The position numbers and the translations under genes are program-made. Positions 56,709-64,000 of a stretch of DNA of 64,000 nucleotides are shown piece by piece (position 1 is the first letter of the stretch; every line of letters starts with the position of its first letter). The notes beneath the pieces are model-generated. The model was not told the origin of the DNA and ran no database searches. It saw nothing but the letters and a program-made list of their open reading frames with translations. Origin of the DNA: Lunularia cruciata (Eukaryota; Streptophyta; Marchantiopsida; Lunulariales; Lunulariaceae); the NCBI GenBank assembly GCA_948567375.1, contig OX419755.1:19101001-19165000 (forward strand). Reading direction: 5' to 3'.

Positions 56709-57790
56709 TTGGTGCAACAGGCTTGGAGTGGAGCCTTCATACCATCAAGAGATGAATGTGAGGATGAGCCTCCAAAGGTGATTGCTTTGACACCTTTGGA
56801 TACCCCACTCATTGCTTGGAAATATCTAGTAGAGGGGATATGTCTATTGGAGTTGTTTGGTGGGATTAGCACCAAACTAGCTGCGGTATTACAGATGGGT
56901 ATAAGAGTACAGAGGAACTTGTAGAGAGAGATGAGACTACTAGGCAAGTCTCTCTACATCATGTGGCACACTTGGCCTATCAATATCCGGAGTTATTACC
57001 AATGTCAACAGTCAAAGGTTACCAGAAGGCCCTACTAATAGATATTTCCTTATTGGGGGCGCATGACCTAGAGAGACATGGGCATATTCACTAGGTGATT
57101 TTCGGATGGCCATGTTAGGGACATACATGTGCGGGCCACGGTTTGGGTCTTCAAGATCCTTGTTCTGGTATGTTTTGGGAGATATTATGGATACTACAAC
57201 ATCTCCAGGTTCATCAATCCATTTCTCCAACTTACCTTTTGAAGAATGTGCCTTTGATAGATGATTCTTGTACCAGAGTGGTGGCGAGTACACATCAAGT
57301 CCATTCTTGGATGGGACCTACTATATTGTTAGATGCAGCCAGAGTGGGATTATAGGCTCATCATCTTTGTCTTTGGAGGACAAACCTCTTACCCAGAGAG
57401 GTTTTACAATGTGCTTATGATGGGATTCAACGACTTGAGCACATGCTTGTTGATGACATCTTGGATGTTGGACGTCAATCTTAAATAGTGGTAGTGGCTG
57501 ATAGGTCACCTATGGCAGTGGTGAACCTAGTTGGACAGCCTAAAGCCGCATTTCCCACACTCATGAGTTTCCTAGGCTCTCATGCATTTTGAGAGGGAGG
57601 ACTTGGACTTGTTTGGGACTCACAGTTATAGCAGTTGGTGGAGCCCAATGCTGATGAGAGAGAGCCGGCAATGGGTTTTTTCACTGGTATTACCGCTGTT
57701 CTAGCAATGTTAGAGACATCCAAGCGTCAGGTGTTAGGTCAGGCTATGGGCCTGAACTGTTTGACCTGGATTGTGAGCCTTGGCTTGGTA
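56709..57790 (+). pseudogene. C5 cytosine DNA methyltransferase domain inside Gypsy pol
   Basis: The domain would transfer a methyl group from S-adenosylmethionine to cytosine C5. Motif I, GICLLELFGGIST, is at 56835-56868 (cofactor binding). After a +1 shift near 56925 one frame runs on: VERDETTRQV (motif II-like), then GWPC followed by a TAG at 57116 where PCQ is expected (motif IV, catalytic Cys at 57113-57115). Next are GHGLGLQDP, YLLKNVPL (motif VI, Lys for the usual Glu, 57232-57256) and HHLCLWRTNLLP (motif VIII, 57360-57390). The C-terminal block ADEREPAMGF and VLGQAMGLNCLTW is at 57650-57770. It lies between protease and reverse transcriptase in the same orientation. One frameshift and several stops leave it inactive. 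Confidence 0.85.
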
Positions 57791-58129
57791 GAGTAGCGTA
57801 GGATGCACTTGATAGGCATCACCACTCAGACACTTGTGAGCCCTGTGCCTATCAAGATGATTCAGGCACATGCTGGGGGCGATGAACCAAGTGGACATGG
57901 TATTCTTGGGACACAACCAGTAGCTACTAAGGAGAGTGGTCTACTTGGAGTCCATTGAGGTGAGCGTGGGCTACTTGGATTACACCCTTGATCCACTTGG
58001 GATGCAACTAGAGGACGTGTAGAGCTTGCAACCAGAGTGGAGGGAATTTTTCACACATAGATTGGGACCTTTAGTGGTCGGAGGCATGACACTATTGCTC
58101 CCAAGGGCCCAGTGTAGTAGCCAATCAAT

Positions 58130-59632
58130 ATGTCTTCCACTCTTATGACAGTTATAGAGGATACTTGGGAGCCAGATCTTGGACCCAAGCTTACTAGAGA
58201 ACAAAGACGGAGGGTTTGGAGGTTCTTGAGGAGTCACACGAGTTGTTTTGCCTTCAGTATGAATGATTTGGGTGCTTTGAAAGGACCTGGTATACGGATT
58301 GAGCTAACAAGCAATACACTCATTTTCCAACGTCCTTATCAATATAGTGATATGGAGAGGATATTGATTCAGAGTCGGAGTAGTGACCTTTTTGAGGCTG
58401 GTTTGGTGGAGATTTCACATGGAGAGTATGCATCAGCGACATTGATGCCAACCAAGAAGGATATGCATGGCAATTACACAGATAGGCAGATGTGTGGAGA
58501 TTACCATCCTTTCAACCGATAGACCAGGGCTGATCGATATGCCATGCCTACATCGGAGTAGATTTTTTATGCGATTTGGCATGCAAAGGTCTTCAGTACT
58601 TTGGATTGTCAAGCGGGATATCACTAGTTGCCAATAAGGGAGGAGGATAAGTCCAAGACAACATTCTGGGCTATTGATCCTCACGGTAAGGATGTGTTAT
58701 AGCAGTGGAGGTTCTTACCATTTGGGTTAAAGAATGCTCTTGCTAAGTTCTAGAGGGTCATGGATAGGATCCTAGTTGGATTGGATTTTGCTCGGTGTTA
58801 TATTGATGACATTTTTGTCTATAGCACTACTGTGGATGAGCATGAGAGATAGTTGTTGGAGGTGTTTGAGAGGTTGAGATCTCATGGACTCAAATTACAT
58901 CCTAGGAAGTGTAGGTTCTTCCATGAGCAGGTTGAGTATTTGGGTCACACTATCTACCCCAGAGGACTTAGTGTTTAGCAGACCAAGGTGGAGGCTATTG
59001 CACGTATTCCTTGGCCTATGGATGTGAGCAGAGTGTGAGCATTCCTTGGGTTGGTGAACTTCTATTGCCGCTATGTTAGAGAATTTAGTGCCATTGCCAA
59101 GGCCTTGACAAAGCTGACCAAGCTAACACAAGAGTGGTGTTGGGGAGATGAGCAAGAGAGAGCCTTTGTAGAGCTCAAGGAGAGGTTGACATCTGCTCCT
59201 ATTTTGAGGAGACCGATCAAAGGATGACCATTTCAGGTTCATACTGATTGGAGTATGTTGGGGCTTGGAGCGGTGCTCACCCAACATGATGATGAGGAGA
59301 AGGAGTTTATGGTGGCCTATGCTAGTTGCTCCAACAATTCAGCGGAGGTGAAGTATAGTTTATATAAGGGAGAGTGCTTGGCAGCAATTTGGGTAGTAGC
59401 AGATTTCCGATGTTACCTATTTGGTAACTCCTTCACTCTCATCACTGATCATCAGCCGCTGAAGTGGATCATGGAGTCCGACAAGCTTTCAAGGAAGCTT
59501 GCACGATGGGCTCTAATTTTACATGAGTATGATTTCACGGTTGTTCAAAGACCTAGAATGGTGAACCATGATGCAGATGGGTTGAGTAAAAACCCATGTC
59601 CTAGCAAACAAGATCAGACCAGAGCATGTTGA
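58130..59632 (+). pseudogene. Reverse transcriptase and RNase H of the methyltransferase-Gypsy
   Basis: The frame starts DTWEPDLGPKLTREQRRRVW and FLRSHTSCFAFSMNDLG (pre-RT). The reverse transcriptase reads GEYASATLMPTKKD, GDYHPFNR, KVFSTLDCQAGYH, RFLPFGLKNALAKF and CYIDDIFVYS, with the YIDD box near 58798-58815. RNase H follows: FQVHTDWSMLGLGAVLTQ, KGECLAAIWVV, TDHQPLKWIM and HDADGLSKNP. At least nine in-frame stops lie between 58520 and 59223. Most can be derived from CAG or CGA by one C-to-T change. Confidence 0.9.
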
Positions 59633-59653
59633 CATGGTGAGACACATGAGGAG

Positions 59654-60928
59654 ATGGTGCCATGTTGGTATGCATCGGCCTTTTTGTGTATATTTTCTAA
59701 GGCTTTGGTGGTATCTCTCTCAACGCATCCTGGAGGAGTTATTGAGGTCACAGATCCAGAGAGTGAAGATATTAGTATAGTTCAGCGAGACATTCATGAT
59801 ATCTTAGTGATGGACTATCTTCACATTGGTGTTGTGGATGGCACAATTGGGGCCAAGGAGAGAGACCGTGTTCTTCAACGAGCCAAACGGTTCAGATTGG
59901 AGGGCAGATATCTTTTGCGTGTATGGGAGGATGGTAGAGTGCGAGTAGTACCTCTTCCATCTCAGAGACCACAGTTGGTCCGTCATGCTCATGAAGAGCT
60001 AGGACATTTTGGATTCAAGCGTACATATAGCTTACTCCAAAGTCATTATTGGTGGCGCAATATGCAGACCAAGGTACAATAGTTTGTTGCCAGATGTGTG
60101 GTTTGTGATTGAGTTAGAGCATCATTCAATGCTCCTACGCCATAGTTACACCCATTAACTATCATGGGATTGGGTTACCGTTGGAGTTTGGAATTTGCTG
60201 GACCTTTACCGTTGACTATGAGACATCATCGATATGTTTTGGTGATGGTGGAGCACTTCTCCAAGTGGATTGAGTTGGTGGCACTTCTTGACAAGTCTAG
60301 TGAAGGGACAACTTACTCGTTCCTGGATTGAGTTCTTAGTCATTTTGGTGCACCAGCTGAGGTGTTGACTGATTAGGGTACAAAGTTCTTGGGAGAGTTT
60401 CAGGTCTTGTGTGACAAGGCTTTGATTGATCATTGTACTAAATCTTGAGATCACCCTAAGGTAGATGGCTTAGTAGAGAGAGTGGTTCAGATAGTGAAGA
60501 GAGGATTGCAAAAGTATGGTTTGCAGAGATGCCACTTGGGAGATTGGGATCTCTAATTACCTTGGTTGGCCATGGGCTATCAGTTCAGTTGGCAAGCTTC
60601 CTTAGCATTCTTCTCTCCTTACTTCCTACTCTATGGATGAGATCCAAATTTACCTACCACCATTTGTTGAGATGCTATTGTAGTTTTGGACTTGGATGAC
60701 CTAGATGTATGGATAAGCACATGTTCTCAACGGGCAGAAATCTTTCAGAGAGTGATGCCAATGGCCTTTGAGAAATTGGTGATTGCTCAGCATAGAGATA
60801 CTTTACGCTATGCTACCATTTGAGGAGGAGGTTATAAACCCTTGATCTGTTGATTTCATCCATGAGACTATGTATATCTAGAACAGACAACACCGACGAT
60901 ACTTGATGTTTCTATAGGCCGCATTATC
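59654..60928 (+). pseudogene. Integrase of the methyltransferase-Gypsy
   Basis: The zinc-binding part has HEELGHFGFKRTYSLLQSHY (His-His, near 59990-60045) and CVVCD. The core reads LEFAGPLPL, where Glu stands at the usual first Asp position, VMVEHFSKWIELV, VLTD-GTKFLGEF with the second Asp, and HPKVDGLVERVVQ with the Glu. Then come KRGLQKYGL and a C-terminal part, VYLEQTTPTILDVSIGR. Stops replace Gln or Arg codons at many places (for example about 60143, 60328, 60373, 60447 and 60555). It would insert the element DNA into the genome. Confidence 0.85.
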
Positions 60929-61228
60929 TTGAGAGTGCGTGAGGTTTTGCCATCTGGAGTCCTTGTGTTGGAAAGACGTGATGGTGTTGTTTGGAAGGAT
61001 CATGTGTGCAATTGTGCGCCATGCTACCTCCCAAACATTGATGGTACTATGGACCCAAGCTTGGCACTTGTACATGCAGGCTTGAGGTGTATGTTATGTG
61101 ACTCTTCTGGTGGAGCTGCTACAATGTTAGTGTGTGATAGGTGTTCAAGAGGATGGCATATGGCATGTATGACTCCTCCCCTCACGGTGGTTCCTCATGG
61201 ACAATGGTTATGTCCTAGATGTACTTGA
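60929..61228 (+). pseudogene. Pol C-terminus with a PHD finger
   Basis: This stop-free stretch of 99 codons continues from integrase (VREVLPSGVLVLERRDG). It ends in a C4HC3 PHD finger: CMLC, 11 residues, CDRC, 4 residues, HMAC, about 15 residues, then CPRC at the very end (61088-61225), with the Trp two residues before the last pair (GQWLCPRC). PHD fingers usually bind histone H3 tails, unmodified or methylated at Lys4. At this place in Gypsy chromoviruses a chromodomain is found. A role in choosing insertion sites is therefore likely but inferred. Confidence 0.85.
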
Positions 61229-61383
61229 CCTATAGCTAGTTCATTCTTTATATGGTATAGATTGTAGACAGGCGACTAACAATGGGGCTCCATAGCACCC
61301 GGCCTCTTGATCTTTGTCCATCATAGGGTATACCATATACTTAGAGTAGATGGCTATCTGGAGTTAGAGAGACCTAACCGCCA

Positions 61384-61397
61384 GCTAGGGGGGCGAT
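61384..61397 (+). other. Polypurine tract of the methyltransferase-Gypsy
   Basis: GCTAGGGGGGCGAT directly before TGTGGCAC. Purine-rich, as needed for plus-strand priming. Confidence 0.6.
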
Positions 61398-62059
61398 TGT
61401 GGCACTTTAGAGTCTATGTATGACTTATGTGTGTTGTGCTTCTATTGTGTATGATGTTGTAAGCAATGTATGTTATATAGTGATGTATATACGCACAACA
61501 GCTGTCATGCCATTTGTGGTGTCGCATCTAGATTGCTCAGACACTGGAGTTCCAGTGATAGTAGTTAGAATTATTTCAGCAATTTCTCATAGACTACTTT
61601 TTGACGGTCAGATTTGGTGTTTAGGGTACTGACTTCACGATGGGGCCCACCGTCACTTTGCACCGTTCACACCATCAAGTGTGCCGTCAATGGGACCATT
61701 AGGGTTTCAGACCTAACTCGAGTCCAAGGGATATACTTTCGAAGTGTAGCTCCAAAGAGCTCACTTCTCTGATGTTGAGCCTTCGAGTTCCTAGCTATGG
61801 TGGATAGAGGCCAGCAAGCATCACCTAGATTCTCTATGCTGGAGTGGGTGTGGCTTGACTGTAATCAGTGCACAATTGTTGGCGGTTTATAGAGTGACAG
61901 ATCAAGTACTTATATGAGTTGAATTGAGTTGAGAGCGGTAAACAATCTGATTATTGTGACACTTTAGAGTCTATGTATGACTTATGTGTGAGTTGTGCTT
62001 CTATTGTGTATGATATTGACGGCGATGTATGTTGTGTAGCAATGTATATACGCATGACA
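61398..62059 (+). repeat. Right LTR of the methyltransferase-Gypsy, rearranged
   Basis: Three blocks. A 105-bp block (61398-61502) starts TGTGGCACTTTAG. A 452-bp block (61503-61954) starts TGTCATGCC and matches the first part of the left LTR. A second copy of the 105-bp block (61955-62059) ends CATGACA. The middle block plus the last one would give TGTCA...TGACA ends, but the polypurine tract lies before the first block. The left LTR lacks the 105-bp block, so the true structure is unresolved. Confidence 0.65.
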
Positions 62060-64000
62060 CCAGATCTACAATCTAAAATATCCATATTTTGAATTTAGAT
62101 GTAAAATTCTCTAATTCAGATATCTATATCTTGAACACAAATGTTCCTGTGGTAAACTCAATTGTCCAATTCTAGATCGCCAACATCTTATTGACTTGTA
62201 GTACAAAGTAGAAATAATAGATTATTATTCTTATTATAAACTAATAAATTACATAACTGAAATTTCATTTGACCATTAAAGTTTAAAAACTTGTTAATCT
62301 AAGCTTATCTATTGCAAGTTCAAGAAATTTAAAATAAAATAAATTTTATATAATAAAAAAATAAACTAATGGATATTGAAGAAATTATAAAGAGAAGTTA
62401 TACTGTCCTTTACTATAATTTAATTTCATAGGAAGAAGGGAAGATTATAAAATTTTGACATTTGATCCAATAAATAATAAAGAGATTGAATATTCTCTAT
62501 CCACTAGATCTTAAAGTTTTACTCTATCCTGCTAGGTAAAGCACTTGAACTTGAGAGGTTCAAGAGCAGAAAGGGCGATTTAGAATCCCATTTCCCTTGA
62601 CCATTTGCTCTCATAATCAAATAATCCAAATTTCATTGATGCGGTATTATCATAGTCAGGACCATAGAGCAGAATCTTGAGTTAAGCCCTATTCCTTGAT
62701 GTTCAAGAGTGTAAAGCGGAATCGGTGTCCATATTATTCCTTTGTGCGGAAGAGGAGTAAGCTATTTGCCACAATGCGTTTGCTTCATGTGTGATACGCG
62801 AACGCCTTTTCCCATTGTGTTTGCAAAGTATAACAAATAACTAAATAATATGCTTAACAATTCCAAAGATATATCAACCGTTTAAATTAGCTTATTAATG
62901 GTTGAGAAATTGAAGAATTGTAAAGCATTTAAATTCTTTAATTCTATCGGTTATAATCTAAAATTTAAAATAGATCTGAACTACACAAAACAATATCATA
63001 CACTTGAAACCAAGGCTACTATTTTCCTCCACGGTGAAGATTGTAAAGCAATATATTGAGTTTAGCTATATTTCTTATTGTTCAAGAATGCAAAGCGAGA
63101 TTCTAGAATCACACTTGGGTATATTACCCTTTTGTGTCTAAGAAGAGAAAAATATTTCTTGTTGTCTAAACAGAAAAAGCCGTTGGCCACAATCTATTCT
63201 CAAATTATAATCAACAAATAATGTACTTATCAACTCTGTTAGTTACATTGACAATCTAAGTTCTCATAGTAATGGTTGACACTATTAAACGATTCAAAAG
63301 TATCTGAAATATTTATCTACTATAGTCTAAAACTTAAACAAGATCTAAATTCTAAAATCAATTGACATAAGTATACCACACTATTGTTCTAATACTAGAT
63401 TGAAAAATTTAATGTCAGTCATGCACAACTTTGTATGACAAACCCACTCCTTGAGTTAACAAGAATACCCATTCTTTCCAAGCATTACGCTAAGACTTTA
63501 TTAGTTAAGGAAAAGATTCAATAAAACAATAAAGATGTTTAATGATATATTTGAAAAAATTTAAATCTTGAAATAAATGAATAAATATAATTAAATAAAT
63601 TATAAATTGATGACTTAAAAGAAAGATTCTAAAATGGAGATACTTGATATTTAAGCTTTAAATCTATAACTCAAAAGAAAAGATTCTAAAATGTACACTA
63701 TTGAGATTTTTAAGCTTTTGACAAAATACTATTATCATATTTTCTCTAAGAAATATTTTCCTTATAAAGAATAAGATGAGAAACAGAACATACTATTTCA
63801 AGCCCAAAACCAACCAAACAATTGTAAATACGTAAATCCTCTATTATAATCATAGACTCTTTCTGGATGATCATCATTACAAGGCATTCCTCATACCAAG
63901 CCTATTAAATTCCCCTTTGTGGGGCTTCAAGGTCATTGTTTTCAAATGACACCAAAACTAGATCAAGTGCATAAGTAGTGTACAAGATACACTCCACTTT
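62060..64000 (-). repeat. AT-rich diverged repeat, copy 2, right piece
   Basis: Aligns in reverse complement with about 42000 back to 39650: ATATCTTGAA...CTTATTGACTT at 62130-62195 against 41935-41990, and TTCCTTGATGTTCAAGAGT near 62693-62712 against 40960. Further pairs are ACAAATAACTAAATA near 62832 against 40850, and ACTATTTTCCTCC.CGGTGAAGATT near 63018 against 40670. No genes. Confidence 0.7.

Larger units (their letters stand above)
43667..62059 (+). mobile_element. Ty3/Gypsy retrotransposon with DNA methyltransferase and PHD finger
   Basis: Order: LTR (from 43667), primer-binding site (45493), gag (45540-46783), [second Gypsy inserted on minus, 46784-55328], protease (about 56050-56450), C5 DNA methyltransferase (about 56709-57790), reverse transcriptase and RNase H (58130-59632), integrase (59654-60900), PHD finger (61085-61228), polypurine tract (61384-61397) and LTR sequence (61398-62059). 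Without the insertion it is about 9.8 kb. Every coding part carries stops, mostly C-to-T type. It entered an AT-rich repeat, pieces of which flank it on both sides. Gypsy elements carrying methyltransferases have been reported, to my knowledge, in charophyte algae and, in other retrotransposons, in dinoflagellates. Confidence 0.88.

Noticed and set aside
45493-61397. Stops in the methyltransferase-Gypsy as programmed readthrough or a changed genetic code
   Set aside because: TAG, TAA and TGA all occur, at variable places, and frameshifts are also present. Decay explains this more simply.

Overview
The window looks like nuclear DNA of a land plant. Two intron-containing host genes can be read, both on the minus strand: a secreted Ole e 1-like (pollen allergen family) proline-rich protein at 7551-8866, and dihydrolipoamide succinyltransferase (E2 of the mitochondrial 2-oxoglutarate dehydrogenase complex) at 22426-27352. 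Most of the rest is transposon-derived. A restriction-endonuclease-type (RLE) non-LTR retrotransposon and a Gypsy element carrying a DNA methyltransferase would both be unusual in a flowering plant. They make me lean towards a bryophyte or another non-seed plant, with low confidence.

Layout. 1-6215: a minus-strand 5'-truncated RLE retrotransposon copy was hit by a Copia element, and the Copia 5' LTR was then hit by an LTR of the methyltransferase-Gypsy family. 6216-15839: the Ole e 1-like gene, AT-rich non-coding DNA, and a decayed YIDD-type reverse transcriptase resembling Penelope-like elements. 15840-19649: an apparently complete RLE non-LTR retrotransposon with one long open reading frame and perfect 13-bp target-site duplications. 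19650-29300: the succinyltransferase gene, with a piece of 18S rRNA sequence in one intron, and its flanks. 29300-38500: decayed DNA-transposon sequence (PIF/Harbinger transposase on minus, a probable SANT/Myb-like partner on plus), a solo LTR and several short tandem arrays. 39100-43100: four very short 3'-tail copies of the RLE retrotransposon, two with perfect target-site duplications, beside an AT-rich diverged repeat. 43667-62059: a large Gypsy element on plus. It is split by a complete but mutated second Gypsy on minus (46784-55328), which itself holds a solo LTR (48077-48814). 62060-64000: the continuation of the AT-rich repeat that the large Gypsy entered.

The most notable object is the large plus-strand Gypsy. 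Between protease and reverse transcriptase it encodes a cytosine-5 DNA methyltransferase (motifs I, IV, VI, VIII and the C-terminal conserved block are recognisable), and the polyprotein ends in a PHD finger. The copy is dead. Most of its in-frame stops are explained by C-to-T change in CAG, CAA or CGA codons, the mark expected from deamination of methylated cytosine. The second notable object is the RLE retrotransposon, because its last 55-100 bases, which hold two hairpins, are found alone as separate insertions.

All alignments were done by eye. Splice sites were chosen from GT-AG signals and reading frame. No database search was possible.
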